Positions 8,365-17,829 are shown, numbered from the stretch's first letter. The stretch is DNA of 64,000 bases from Novosphingobium acidiphilum DSM 19966 (GCF_000429005.1 NZ_AUBA01000009.1:62001-126000); one strand, 5' to 3'. A program made the numbers and translations. The notes: generated by a model from the sequence alone, not told the origin.

Positions 8365-10944
8365 ATGAACCTCGAAAAATTCACCGATCGCGCCAAGGGC
8401 TTTTTGCAGGCCGCACAGACGCTGGCCATTCGTCTGAACCATCAGCGGATCACCCCCGAACACGTGCTCAAGGTGCTGCTTGAAGACAGCGAAGGCATGG
8501 CCAGCGGATTGATCCAGCGCGCCGGCGGCAATGCCGTGCTGGCGCAGGCCGAAGTGGACCGCGCGCTTGCCAAAATTGCCTCGGTCAGTGGCGCAGGCGC
8601 GCAAAATTCGCCTGGGCTCGACAACGATACCGTGCGCCTGCTTGACCAGGCCGAACAGATTGCGGGCAAATCGGGCGACAGCTTTGTCACCGTCGAACGC
8701 ATTCTGGTGGCGCTGACGCTGGCCACCACGACCGCTGCCGGGCAGGCGCTGAAGACCGCCAATGTCACCGCGCCGGCGCTCGAAGCGGCGATTTCGGCGC
8801 TGCGCGGCGGCCGCAATGCCGACAGCGCCAGCGCCGAAAACGCGTATGACGCGATGAAGAAATATGCCCGCGATCTGACCGAGGCCGCGCGCGAGGGCAA
8901 GCTTGACCCGGTGATCGGCCGCGACGAGGAAATTCGCCGCACGATCCAGATCCTGGCGCGCCGCACCAAGAACAACCCCGCGCTGATCGGCGAACCCGGC
9001 GTGGGCAAGACCGCGATTGCCGAAGGCCTGGCGCTGCGCATTGCCAATGGCGACGTGCCCGAATCCTTGCGCAACCGGCGGCTGATGTCGCTCGACATGG
9101 GATCGCTGATTGCCGGTGCCAAATATCGCGGCGAATTCGAAGAACGGCTGAAGGCCGTGCTTGACGAGGTCAAAGGTGCCGAAGGCGAAATCATCCTGTT
9201 CATCGATGAAATGCACACGCTGATCGGTGCGGGCAAGACCGAAGGCGCGATGGATGCATCGAACCTGCTGAAGCCGGCGCTGGCGCGCGGCGAACTGCAT
9301 TGCATCGGCGCCACCACACTGGATGAATATCAGAAATACATCGACAAGGACCCGGCGTTGCAGCGGCGGTTCCAGCCGGTGTTCGTGGGCGAACCGACGG
9401 TGGAAGACACCATCTCGATCCTGCGCGGGATCAAGGAAAAATACGAATTGCACCATGGCGTGCGCATCGCCGATGCCGCGATCGTGGCCGCCGCGACGCT
9501 GTCCAACCGTTATATCGCCGACCGGTTCCTGCCCGACAAGGCGATCGACCTGATGGACGAGGCGGCCAGCCGCATCCGCATGGAGGTGGAATCCAAGCCC
9601 GAGGAAATCGAAAACCTTGACCGGCGGATCATCCAGCTGAAAATCGAGGACATGGCGCTGACCAAGGAAACCGACGCCGCATCGCGCGATCGGCTGGATA
9701 CCTTGCGCGCCGAACTGGCCAATCTGGAACAGCAGTCAAGCGAACTGACCACGCGTTGGCAGAACGAACGCGACAAGATCGCGGCCGAAGGCAGGATCAA
9801 GGAGGCACTCGATGCTGCGCGCAGCGAACTTGAACAGGCGCAGCGCCAGGGTGATCTGGGCCGCGCCGGGGAACTGGCCTATGGCCGCATCCCCGAACTT
9901 GAGCGCCAGATTGCCGAGGCGCAGGGCCAGTCGCACAACGCGCTGCTGCGCGAGGAAGTGACGGCCGAGGATATTGCCGGCGTGGTCAGCCGCTGGACCG
10001 GCATTCCGGTCGATCGCATGCTCGAGGGCGAACGCCAGAAACTGCTGAACATGGAAAACGCGCTGGGCGCGCGCGTGATCGGGCAATCCGATGCGGTGAC
10101 CGCGGTGTCAAAGGCGGTGCGCCGCGCGCGCGCCGGGTTGCAGGACCCCAACCGCCCGCTGGGCAGTTTCCTGTTCCTGGGGCCTACCGGCGTGGGCAAG
10201 ACCGAATTGACCAAGGCGCTGGCGGGTTTCCTGTTCGACGACGACAACGCGATGGTGCGCATCGACATGTCCGAATTCATGGAAAAACACGCGGTCAGCC
10301 GCCTGATCGGCGCGCCTCCGGGCTATGTCGGCTATGACGAGGGCGGCGTTCTGACCGAGGCGGTGCGGCGGCGGCCGTATCAGGTGGTGCTGTTCGACGA
10401 AGTCGAAAAGGCGCATCCCGACGTGTTCAACGTGCTGTTGCAGGTGCTCGACGATGGGCGGCTGACCGACGGGCAGGGGCGCCAGGTCGATTTTACCAAC
10501 ACGCTGATCATCCTGACCAGCAATCTGGGCAGCCAGTACCTTGCCAATCTGGACGAGGATCAGGATGTGTCGGCGGTCGAACCGCAAGTGATGGACGTGG
10601 TGCGCGCGCATTTCCGGCCCGAATTCCTCAACCGGCTCGATGAAATCATCCTGTTCCACCGGCTGGGCCAGGCCCATATGGCCCCGATTGTCGAACTGCA
10701 GGTGGCACGCGTGGGCGCGCTGCTGAAAGATCGCAAGATCACGCTCGACCTGTCGGACGCGGCCAAGCGCTGGCTGGGCCGGGTGGGGTATGATCCGGTC
10801 TATGGCGCACGCCCGCTCAAACGCGCGGTGCTGCGCTATGTGCAGGATCCACTGGCCGACCGGTTGCTGGCGGGCGAAATTCCCGACGGGCACGTGGTGC
10901 ACATCGACGAAGGCGATGGCGCGCTGACGTTTCAGGTGGCGTAA
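8365..10944 (+). CDS. clpB: ATP-dependent chaperone ClpB (disaggregase)
   Basis: An 859-residue Hsp100 ATPase that, with DnaK, threads proteins out of aggregates. Order of parts: the N domain with two repeats (MNLEKFTDRAKGF onward), first AAA+ module with Walker A GEPGVGKT near 209, the coiled-coil middle domain (about 400-525, marked by ENLDRRIIQLKIEDMALTKE), second AAA+ module with Walker A GPTGVGKT near 607, and the small C-terminal domain. The ATG follows AGGAGG by about 12 bases. The middle domain separates it from ClpA and ClpC. Monocistronic; likely heat-induced. Confidence 0.97.
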   Translation: MNLEKFTDRAKGFLQAAQTLAIRLNHQRITPEHVLKVLLEDSEGMASGLIQRAGGNAVLAQAEVDRALAKIASVSGAGAQNSPGLDNDTVRLLDQAEQIAGKSGDSFVTVERILVALTLATTTAAGQALKTANVTAPALEAAISALRGGRNADSASAENAYDAMKKYARDLTEAAREGKLDPVIGRDEEIRRTIQILARRTKNNPALIGEPGVGKTAIAEGLALRIANGDVPESLRNRRLMSLDMGSLIAGAKYRGEFEERLKAVLDEVKGAEGEIILFIDEMHTLIGAGKTEGAMDASNLLKPALARGELHCIGATTLDEYQKYIDKDPALQRRFQPVFVGEPTVEDTISILRGIKEKYELHHGVRIADAAIVAAATLSNRYIADRFLPDKAIDLMDEAASRIRMEVESKPEEIENLDRRIIQLKIEDMALTKETDAASRDRLDTLRAELANLEQQSSELTTRWQNERDKIAAEGRIKEALDAARSELEQAQRQGDLGRAGELAYGRIPELERQIAEAQGQSHNALLREEVTAEDIAGVVSRWTGIPVDRMLEGERQKLLNMENALGARVIGQSDAVTAVSKAVRRARAGLQDPNRPLGSFLFLGPTGVGKTELTKALAGFLFDDDNAMVRIDMSEFMEKHAVSRLIGAPPGYVGYDEGGVLTEAVRRRPYQVVLFDEVEKAHPDVFNVLLQVLDDGRLTDGQGRQVDFTNTLIILTSNLGSQYLANLDEDQDVSAVEPQVMDVVRAHFRPEFLNRLDEIILFHRLGQAHMAPIVELQVARVGALLKDRKITLDLSDAAKRWLGRVGYDPVYGARPLKRAVLRYVQDPLADRLLAGEIPDGHVVHIDEGDGALTFQVA

Positions 10945-10969
10945 AGCGCGATCACGCCCGGCGCGCGGG

Positions 10970-11155
10970 TCAATGCGGCTGTCCGCTGCCGGGCAGCCGC
11001 ATGCACAGCGTGTCGATCGCGTGTTGCAAATGCACCGCGGCACGCACTTCGCCCGCCAGATCGAGCAGATCGAGCGCGCGTTGCATCAGCACCGCCGCCT
11101 GCAGCACGCCGGCATCTGCGTCCTTTTCGTCGAATTGGTGAAACGCCGTATCCAT
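10970..11155 (-). CDS. Small hypothetical protein, 61 residues
   Basis: Starting MDTAFHQFDEKDADAGVLQ, this short acidic protein is predicted to be almost wholly helical, with AVLMQRALDLLDLAGEVRAAVHLQHAIDTL forming an amphipathic repeat. I do not recognise a family. It is convergent with clpB and lies on the same strand as yjbQ-like 11231-11647, but is downstream of it, so they may share a transcript. The composition is protein-like rather than an antisense shadow, but the evidence is modest. Confidence 0.5.
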   Translation of the reverse strand: MDTAFHQFDEKDADAGVLQAAVLMQRALDLLDLAGEVRAAVHLQHAIDTLCMRLPGSGQPH

Positions 11156-11230
11156 CCTGTCACCGCCCGGTTTCGGCACCGCGTTCGGGTGCAATCGTGC
11201 GGCTATGGCAAACACACCTTAGGAACAGGT

Positions 11231-11647
11231 TCATTCGCCCATCAGATGAAGTGCGATGCGTCGCCGTTGTCCGGCGTGGCGGTGTTCGACCAGGAACAGC
11301 CCCTGCCACGTGCCCAGCGCCGGCACACCATTCAGCACCGGGATCGACAGCGTGACCCCGGTCAGCATCGCCTTGATATGCGCGGGCATATCGTCGGGTC
11401 CTTCTTCGTCGTGCGCAAACGGCGCATCGTCGGGCGCAACCCAGCCCAGCCAGCGCACGATATCTTCACGCACGGCATCGGCCGCATTTTCCTGGATGAT
11501 CAGCGATGCAGAGGTGTGGCGGCACAACAGCGAAACGAGCCCGGTCGTCACCCGCTGCGCCTCGATCCACCGGCGCACGGTTGCGGTGATCTCCACCAGC
11601 CCCGGGCCGGTCGTATCGACAAAGATTTCGCCTGAGGCCTGCCGCAT
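11231..11647 (-). CDS. YjbQ family protein (UPF0047)
   Basis: A 138-residue protein of the YjbQ/UPF0047 family, a small beta-fold forming trimers. Family marks are the N-terminal VDTTGPGLVEIT, the HTSASLIIQENA motif near 44-55 and the terminal GTWQGLFLVEHRHAGQRRRI with conserved His. Members can weakly replace thiamine phosphate synthase in enterobacteria, but their normal job is unsettled. No thiamine gene is adjacent. Confidence 0.92.
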   Translation of the reverse strand: MRQASGEIFVDTTGPGLVEITATVRRWIEAQRVTTGLVSLLCRHTSASLIIQENAADAVREDIVRWLGWVAPDDAPFAHDEEGPDDMPAHIKAMLTGVTLSIPVLNGVPALGTWQGLFLVEHRHAGQRRRIALHLMGE

Positions 11648-11829
11648 GGCGCAATGATAGGCGAATTTGTGTCGTAACGGAAACGCCTATTGCCGAAGGC
11701 CATGCCGCCCCTGCGGCAGATGCAGCCGGGGCGGACGATCGCGCGACGGCCTGGAACCACAGCGTACCATGCGATGAAACCGCATTCCTTCGTGTTTGGC
11801 GCTTGCCAACGCGGACGTGGCGGGGTGTG

Positions 11830-13383
11830 ATGCCACGCATGACCGCGCCTGCACGCTTTGCCCGCCCCCGCCTGTCGCGCCGATCGATGATCGCGCTGGC
11901 CTCGGTTACTGCTGCGCTGATCGGGCGTCATCGCGCGGTGGCCGCACCTGTGCCGGGCGGCCCGCTGACCGGATGGACCGCGCGCCAGCTTGCCGCGGGC
12001 ATCGCTGCGCGGCAGATTTCGGCGGCAGAGGTCATGACCGCGTTTCTGGACCGGATCGAGGCGGTCAACCCGCGGGTAAACGCCATTGTCGGAATGCGCG
12101 ATCGGGCAGCGCTGCTGGCGCAGGCCGCCGCGGCCGACGCCGCCGTGGCCAGCGGCGCGGCGCTGGGGGCGCTGCACGGCCTGCCGCACGCGGTCAAGGA
12201 TCTGGAACCGGTGGCGGGACTGCCATGGACCCAGGGATCGCCGATCTTTGCGCACCAGATTGCCAGCAACGACGGCATGGTGGCCGAACGCCTGCGCCGC
12301 GCCGGGGTGGTGTTCATCGGCAAGACCAACACCCCCGAATTCGGGCTGGGTTCGCACAGCTACAACCCGGTGTGGGGCACCACGCGCAACCCGTGGAACC
12401 CGGCGCTGTCGGCCGGCGGCAGTAGCGGCGGCGCGGCTGTCGCGCTGGCCACGCACATGGTGCCGCTGGCCGATGGCAGCGATTATGGCGGATCTTTGCG
12501 CAACCCGGCGGGGTGGAACAATGTGTTCGGATTTCGCACCAGCCTGGGCCGCATCCCCTCCGATGGGCACGATGACTGGATCGTCGCGCCCAGTGTAACC
12601 GGCCCGATGGCACGCAATGTCGGCGATCTGGCGCTGCTGCTGTCGGTCATGGCCGGGCCCGATCCGCGCATGCCGCTGGCGATGGAATCCGATGCCGCAG
12701 CCTTGCGCGCGGTCGAACCGGCCGCGATGCAGGGCAAACGCATTGCCTGGTCGGGCGATTTCGGCGGCGCGGTGCCGTTCGATCCGGGCGTGCTTGATGT
12801 CTGTCGCCAGGCGCTGGACCGGTTTGCCGCGATGGGCGCACATGTCGAAACGGCCGTGCCCGATTATCCCGTTGCCGATGTCTGGCGCGCCTTTGTCCGG
12901 ACGCGCCATTTCTACACCGGGCCGGGCCTGTTGCCGCTGTACCGCGATCCCGCAACCCGCGCGCAGCTCAAACCCGAAGCGGTGTGGGAAGTCGAAGGCG
13001 GCCTGGGCCTGTCGGCCTATGACATCGCCGCGCAATCGGCGATCCGCACCGGCTGGACCCGCGCTGTTGCCCGCCTGTTCGAACGCTATGACTACTGGAT
13101 CGTGCCGACTGCGCAGGTGTTTCCGTTTCCGGTGGACCAGCACTGGCCCGAAGCGGTCGGCGGGCGCACGATGGAAACCTACCACGAATGGATGCAGGCG
13201 GTGTGCCTGGTTACGCTGTCGGGCGCGCCGTCGCTGGCCGTGCCCGCCGGTTTCAGCCCCGCCGGCCTGCCGATGGGCGTGCAGATCGTCGCCCCGATCC
13301 ACCACGAGGCAGCATGCCTGGCCGCTGCTGCCGCGTATGAGGTGGCAGCAGAGGATATTCTGGCGAAAAAGCCGTTGATCTGA
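11830..13383 (+). CDS. Amidase signature family hydrolase, probably exported
   Basis: A 517-residue amidase. The Ser-cis-Ser-Lys triad is visible: Lys in HAVKDLE, the first Ser in SAGGSSGGAA and the nucleophile in SDYGGSLRNPAG. The N-terminus carries RRSMIALASVTAALIG followed by a VAA-type end, which looks like a twin-arginine or Sec leader, so the enzyme probably acts in the periplasm. An in-frame start exists at 11803, but the ATG at 11830 sits better before the leader. Amidases of this family hydrolyse many amides; the substrate is not evident from neighbours. Confidence 0.88.
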   Translation: MPRMTAPARFARPRLSRRSMIALASVTAALIGRHRAVAAPVPGGPLTGWTARQLAAGIAARQISAAEVMTAFLDRIEAVNPRVNAIVGMRDRAALLAQAAAADAAVASGAALGALHGLPHAVKDLEPVAGLPWTQGSPIFAHQIASNDGMVAERLRRAGVVFIGKTNTPEFGLGSHSYNPVWGTTRNPWNPALSAGGSSGGAAVALATHMVPLADGSDYGGSLRNPAGWNNVFGFRTSLGRIPSDGHDDWIVAPSVTGPMARNVGDLALLLSVMAGPDPRMPLAMESDAAALRAVEPAAMQGKRIAWSGDFGGAVPFDPGVLDVCRQALDRFAAMGAHVETAVPDYPVADVWRAFVRTRHFYTGPGLLPLYRDPATRAQLKPEAVWEVEGGLGLSAYDIAAQSAIRTGWTRAVARLFERYDYWIVPTAQVFPFPVDQHWPEAVGGRTMETYHEWMQAVCLVTLSGAPSLAVPAGFSPAGLPMGVQIVAPIHHEAACLAAAAAYEVAAEDILAKKPLI

Positions 13384-13446
13384 AACTGTTTACACGAATA
13401 CATCGGCTATGCGATTTACGTCAAAATGGATCAATGCCCCGCCAGG

Positions 13447-13470
13447 GCGATTACTTTGCAAATCGCAATC
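13447..13470. promoter_or_regulatory. Inverted repeat before a secreted-protein gene
   Basis: GCGATT and AATCGC flank an eight-base centre; the right half continues into GCAAATCGCAATC, which is also present at 7004-7016. It lies about 80 bases before the start at 13545, in otherwise unassigned DNA (13384-13544). Possibly a regulator site, possibly chance. Confidence 0.25.
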
Positions 13471-13544
13471 ACTCCATTAGGTTTAGCCTGCCCGGCGATT
13501 CGTTAGCGAAATCAGCATTCTGCTGGCTGGGCGGAGGGGGATTC

Positions 13545-14108
13545 ATGCTGAAACACGTTCGCGCCATTGCGGTGCTGCCTTTGGTCATGTCAGCGGTTCC
13601 GGCCTTGGCCAGTCCCGAAATGCCAGAGCAGGTCATTGTGCCATCGCCCCCGCCGGGCAAGTCGCAAGTGGTGTTTTTTCGCGATGGTGGCTACGCCGGT
13701 TCGGCAATCAGCTGCGCGGTGAGCGAGGGCAAGACCAAAATCAGTTCGCTGCCCCCGCGCCGGTTTTTCATTCTTGTCACCGACCCGGGCAGGCACACCT
13801 ATTCGGTGTCGTCCGATGCCAAGGACGAAATCTTTTTCGACCTGAAGCCTGGCCAGACCAATTTTGCGAAGTGCCACATCGAGGTGGGCTTTTGGGTTGG
13901 CCGACCCAAGCTGGAAGTCGTTGAAGAGGTGATGTTCACCTCAAAGACCTGGAAATCGGTTGAAAAGGACCGCATCGGCCCCAACGTGCTGACCGACGAA
14001 CAGATCAAGGCTGCCGTTGCGCAACAATCAGCCCCGGCGGCAGAACCCGCCTCTGCGCCTGCGCCTGCGCCGGCCACTGCTCCGGCACCCACACCGGCCG
14101 CACAATGA
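13545..14108 (+). CDS. Exported DUF2846-like protein with Ala/Pro tail
   Basis: A 187-residue protein. Residues 1-23 are a Sec signal peptide (hydrophobic core ending VPALAS). The middle domain, with KSQVVFFRDGGYAGSAISC near 39-57, DPGRHTYSVSS and a strand-rich pattern, resembles DUF2846, a beta-sandwich family of unknown function often found on lipoproteins; no lipobox Cys is seen here. The last ~25 residues are a low-complexity Ala-Pro tail. The ATG follows a GGAGGGGG ribosome site. Convergent with the APH-like kinase gene. Confidence 0.65.
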   Translation: MLKHVRAIAVLPLVMSAVPALASPEMPEQVIVPSPPPGKSQVVFFRDGGYAGSAISCAVSEGKTKISSLPPRRFFILVTDPGRHTYSVSSDAKDEIFFDLKPGQTNFAKCHIEVGFWVGRPKLEVVEEVMFTSKTWKSVEKDRIGPNVLTDEQIKAAVAQQSAPAAEPASAPAPAPATAPAPTPAAQ

Positions 14109-14152
14109 CAACCGCGGGTGCGTCGGGTCTGACCGGCGCACCCGGCGTTTGG

Positions 14153-15232
14153 TTATGCCCCCGCGCGCACGCCATGGCTCAGCGCCAGCGCGGCCAGCGG
14201 TTGCACTCGTTCCGACATCGCCCTGGCATGCGCGGATGACGCAGTGCCGTCGATGACGCGTTTCTTGATGCCCTGGATGATCGCGGCCAGGCGGAAGAAA
14301 TTGTAGGCCAGGTACCAGTCGATATTGTCGAGCCCGCAGCGCCCCGTCTGTGCGCAATAGTGCGCGACCACTTCGTCGAGTTCGGGAATGCCCAGCGCCT
14401 GGCGATCCAGATCCATCACCCCCGAACGCCCGCCGTTGTCCTGCGCCCAGGCGGTGCAGAAATAGGTGAAATCGGCCAGCGGATCGCCCAGCGTCGACAG
14501 TTCCCAGTCAAGCACTGCGGCCACACGCGGCGCATCGGGTGCAAAGATCAGGTTGTCGATGCGGTAATCGCCATGCACCACGCTGACGCGGGTCTGTTCG
14601 GGCAGGGTCTGGGGCAACCAGTCGATCAGCCGTTCCATCTCGGGCATCGTTTCGGTTTCCGACAGGCGGTACTGCTTGGTCCAGCGATCGACCTGGCGCC
14701 CGAAATAATTGCCCGGCTTGCCATAATCGCCCAGGCCGATGGTGTCGGGATCAAGCCGGTGCAGCGCGGCCAGCGTGTCGACCATCGCAAAATAGTGCGC
14801 GCGGCGTTGCGCAGGCGTGGCGCCGGGCATGGCCCCGTCCCAGATCGTGCGCCCGTCGACACAGCCCATCACATAGAACCACGAACCGACCACGGCGTCA
14901 TCGGTGCACAGCCCGTATTGCGCCGCCACCGGAAAGCCATGCGCCGACAGCGCCGCCTGCACTTTGTATTCGCGATCGACCGCATGCGCCGAAGGCAGCA
15001 GTTTGCCGAACGGCTTGCGCCGCAAGACATAGGGGCCCGATGGCGCGTCCAGGCGATAGGTCGGGTTTGACTGCCCACCCTTGAACTTCGACACCGATAG
15101 CGGGCCGGCAAAGCCCGCCACATGCGCCTGGCACCACTGCGTCAGCTTTGCCTCGTCCAGCCGGTCATCGCCTTGCGGCACGACGGTGCCGGTAAATGCG
15201 GCCTGTGCGTCCATTGCCGGGGGCGTGGTCAT
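14153..15232 (-). CDS. APH-like phosphotransferase (ACAD10/11 kinase-domain type)
   Basis: A 359-residue small-molecule kinase of the aminoglycoside-phosphotransferase fold. The catalytic loop reads VVHGDYRIDNLIF (Brenner motif, Asp as base) and the metal site LDWELSTLGDPLAD; the glycine-rich region is GGQSNPTYRL. This subgroup matches the N-terminal kinase domain of animal ACAD10/ACAD11 and the bacterial LvaA protein, which phosphorylates 4-hydroxyacyl-CoA so that an acyl-CoA dehydrogenase-like partner can remove the phosphate. It starts 12 bases after the dehydrogenase stop in the same operon as an ACAD11-like gene, which supports that role. Antibiotic resistance is unlikely. Confidence 0.87.
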   Translation of the reverse strand: MTTPPAMDAQAAFTGTVVPQGDDRLDEAKLTQWCQAHVAGFAGPLSVSKFKGGQSNPTYRLDAPSGPYVLRRKPFGKLLPSAHAVDREYKVQAALSAHGFPVAAQYGLCTDDAVVGSWFYVMGCVDGRTIWDGAMPGATPAQRRAHYFAMVDTLAALHRLDPDTIGLGDYGKPGNYFGRQVDRWTKQYRLSETETMPEMERLIDWLPQTLPEQTRVSVVHGDYRIDNLIFAPDAPRVAAVLDWELSTLGDPLADFTYFCTAWAQDNGGRSGVMDLDRQALGIPELDEVVAHYCAQTGRCGLDNIDWYLAYNFFRLAAIIQGIKKRVIDGTASSAHARAMSERVQPLAALALSHGVRAGA

Positions 15233-15244
15233 TGCTGAAATCCC

Positions 15245-16336
15245 TTACGCATCGAACACGATGACCGAGCGCGCGGAATGCCCTGCGCGCATCTTGTCAA
15301 AGCCGGCGTTGATCTGGTCGAGCGCGATGCGTTCGGCGATGATCGTGTCGAGATCGAGCAGCCCGCGCATGTAGAAATCAACCAGTCGCGGCAGATCGAC
15401 CGGAAACCGGTTCATCCCCATGATCGCGCCTTGCAGCTTTTTGCCCGACAGCAGGTCCATCGCCGACAGGCTGACCCGTTCGGCCAGCGGCATCATGCCC
15501 AGGATCGTTGCGGTGCCGCCGCGGCGCAGGCTGGCCACCGCAAGTGCCGCCGATTGCGGCCGGCCGACGGCTTCGATCGCATGATCGACCCCGCCCTTGG
15601 TCAGTTCAACAATCTGTTTGGCGGCATCGGACGCCATCGCGTCGATTGCATCGGTCGCGCCCAGTTTCATGGCCAGCGCGCGTTTTTCGGGGATCGGGTC
15701 GGCGGCGATGATACGGCCGGCGCCCGCGATCCGGGCGGCGTTGATCGTGGCCAGGCCCACCCCGCCACACCCCACCACGACCACGGTTTCACCCGGTGTC
15801 AGCTTGCACGCGTTGAAGATCGCCCCCGCGCCGGTGGTGACCGCACAGCCGATCACCGCCGCGCGATCGAGCGGCATGTCGCGATCGATCGCCACGCAAG
15901 CGTGTTCGTGGATCAGCATCATTTCGGCAAAGGCCGACAGGTTCAGCATCTGGTTGACCGCCGCGCCATCGCTGTCGCGCGTCAGGCGCGATGGCTGGCC
16001 TTTGTCGCGCCGGGTTTCGGCGCCCAGGCACAGCGCCATCCGTCCGGTCACGCAGAATTCGCAATGGCCGCAAAACGCCGACAGGCAGGTGACGACATGA
16101 TCGCCCTTTTTCACCGTGCGCACTTCGCTGCCGACGTCTTCGACAATGCCCGCCGCCTCGTGCCCGGCCACGCACGGCATCGCGTGGGGATAGGACCCCT
16201 CGATGAAATGCAGGTCGGAATGGCACAGCCCGCAGGCATGGGTGCGGATCAGCACTTCGTGCGGGCCGGGCTTGGCCACGCTCAGCGTTTCGATCACCAG
16301 CGGGGTGCCGGCTTGGTGCAGAACGGCAGCTCTCAT
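15245..16336 (-). CDS. Zinc-dependent alcohol dehydrogenase, MDR family (class III-like)
   Basis: A 363-residue medium-chain dehydrogenase that oxidises an alcohol with NAD. Catalytic zinc ligands are in CGLCHSD (near 36-42) and GHEAAGIVEDVG (near 60-71); the structural zinc site is the four-Cys stretch FCGHCEFCVTGRMALC; the cofactor loop is VVGCGGVGLATIN. It lies between the ACAD11-like gene (61 bases upstream) and the kinase (12 bases downstream), so it likely acts in the same pathway, perhaps on a hydroxy intermediate. The exact substrate cannot be read from sequence. Confidence 0.9.
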   Translation of the reverse strand: MRAAVLHQAGTPLVIETLSVAKPGPHEVLIRTHACGLCHSDLHFIEGSYPHAMPCVAGHEAAGIVEDVGSEVRTVKKGDHVVTCLSAFCGHCEFCVTGRMALCLGAETRRDKGQPSRLTRDSDGAAVNQMLNLSAFAEMMLIHEHACVAIDRDMPLDRAAVIGCAVTTGAGAIFNACKLTPGETVVVVGCGGVGLATINAARIAGAGRIIAADPIPEKRALAMKLGATDAIDAMASDAAKQIVELTKGGVDHAIEAVGRPQSAALAVASLRRGGTATILGMMPLAERVSLSAMDLLSGKKLQGAIMGMNRFPVDLPRLVDFYMRGLLDLDTIIAERIALDQINAGFDKMRAGHSARSVIVFDA

Positions 16337-16397
16337 CGCAGGGTTCCTGTGTGGAACACCCGTCCGTGCGCGGCACGGACGGGCGCAAGGTCAGTGT

Positions 16398-17690
16398 TCA
16401 GCGCGCAACGCCCAGGTCGCCCGAGCTGAAATCGCTCGCGGTGCCAGGCTTGTCGGTGTGGCGCGCGAATTCGATCCGGGCAATGGCGCGGTTGTGCACT
16501 TCATCCGGGCCATCGGCCAGGCGCAGCGTGCGCTGATGCGCATAGGCTTCGGCCAGGCCGAAATCTTCCGACACGCCGCCGCCGCCGTGGGCCTGGATTG
16601 CATCGTCGATGATCCGCAGCGCCATGTTGGGGGCCTGCACCTTGATCATCGCGATTTCCAGCGCGGCGGCCTTGTTGCCGACCTTGTCCATCATGTCGGC
16701 CGCTTTCAGGCACAACAGGCGGGTCATGTCGATGTCGATCCGCGCCGACGCAATGCGCTGTTCCCAGATCGAATGTTCGGAAATCTTCTTGCCGAACGCG
16801 ACGCGGCTTTGCAGGCGGCGCGCCATCTTGGCGATCGCCTCTTCGGCCACGCCGATCGTGCGCATGCAGTGGTGGATGCGGCCCGGCCCGAGGCGCCCTT
16901 GTGCGATTTCAAACCCGCGGCCTTCGCCCAGCAGGATGTTTTCAACCGGCACGCGAACGTTGTTCAGCCGCACTTCCATATGGCCATGCGGCGCATCGTC
17001 GTAGCCGAACACGGGCAGGTGGCGCACGATTTCCACGCCGGGCGTGTCGGTGGGGACCAGCACCATCGATTGCTGCGAATGGCGTTTGGCCTCGAAATCG
17101 GTCTTGCCCATCACGATCAGCACCTTGCAGCGCGGATCGCCCAGGCCCGACGACCACCACTTGCGCCCGTTGATCACGTAATGATCACCGTCGCGCGCGA
17201 TCGAGGTTTCGACATTGGTGGCATCGGACGAGGCGACTTGCGGCTCGGTCATCAGAAACGCCGAACGGATGCGCCCGTTCATCAGCGGTTCGAGCCATTC
17301 GTCCTTCTGCGCGCGGGTGCCATAACGGTGCAGCACTTCCATGTTGCCGGTGTCGGGCGCAGAGCAGTTGAACACTTCGCTGGCAAAGCCGATCCGGCCC
17401 ATTTCCTCGGCACACAGCGCATATTCCAGGTTGGTCAGGCCGGGGCCGTGGAATTCGAAGGTGTCATCGACGTGGTGATGCCCTGAATTGCGCGGCGGCA
17501 TGAACAGGTTCCAGATGCCCGCCGCCTTGGCCCGGGCCTTTTCCTCTTCAACCACCTGCAGCACTTTCCAGCGGTCGCCGGTGCGCTGTTCGGCCTTGTA
17601 ATCGCCCACGCGGGGGCGAACGTTGTGTTCGATGAAATCGCGCACGCGGTCGCGCCAGTACACTTGCCGTTCGGTCGGATCGAAATCCAT
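16398..17690 (-). CDS. Acyl-CoA dehydrogenase, ACAD10/11-like
   Basis: A 430-residue flavoprotein. The FAD-binding TEPQVASSDATNVET (with the following WWSSGLGD) and the C-terminal ADGPDEVHNRAIARIE, which carries the Asp-Glu-Val-His catalytic region, are typical of the ACAD10/11 branch, which is longer than standard short-chain enzymes. The N-terminal DFDPTERQVYWRDRVRDFI is also typical. Second catabolic gene of the six-gene minus-strand run; the cognate kinase lies two genes downstream. In animals these two activities are fused in one protein. Confidence 0.9.
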   Translation of the reverse strand: MDFDPTERQVYWRDRVRDFIEHNVRPRVGDYKAEQRTGDRWKVLQVVEEEKARAKAAGIWNLFMPPRNSGHHHVDDTFEFHGPGLTNLEYALCAEEMGRIGFASEVFNCSAPDTGNMEVLHRYGTRAQKDEWLEPLMNGRIRSAFLMTEPQVASSDATNVETSIARDGDHYVINGRKWWSSGLGDPRCKVLIVMGKTDFEAKRHSQQSMVLVPTDTPGVEIVRHLPVFGYDDAPHGHMEVRLNNVRVPVENILLGEGRGFEIAQGRLGPGRIHHCMRTIGVAEEAIAKMARRLQSRVAFGKKISEHSIWEQRIASARIDIDMTRLLCLKAADMMDKVGNKAAALEIAMIKVQAPNMALRIIDDAIQAHGGGGVSEDFGLAEAYAHQRTLRLADGPDEVHNRAIARIEFARHTDKPGTASDFSSGDLGVAR

Positions 17691-17829
17691 GTCAGCCTCT
17701 CCATGGCGCCGGTCAGGCGCCGAATCCCAGGGGTTTGAGCGGTGGTTTTAATCTGTCGGTTAAATCTCTGCGCCAAGCCTTGCGCCAGATCAAGCAACTT
17801 TGCCCGCTTGGCTGAAACTGGCGGACAAT

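Noticed and set aside
14153..15232. Aminoglycoside resistance gene
   Set aside because: The kinase has the APH fold but the sequence and operon match the ACAD10/11-LvaA branch for acyl-CoA metabolism.
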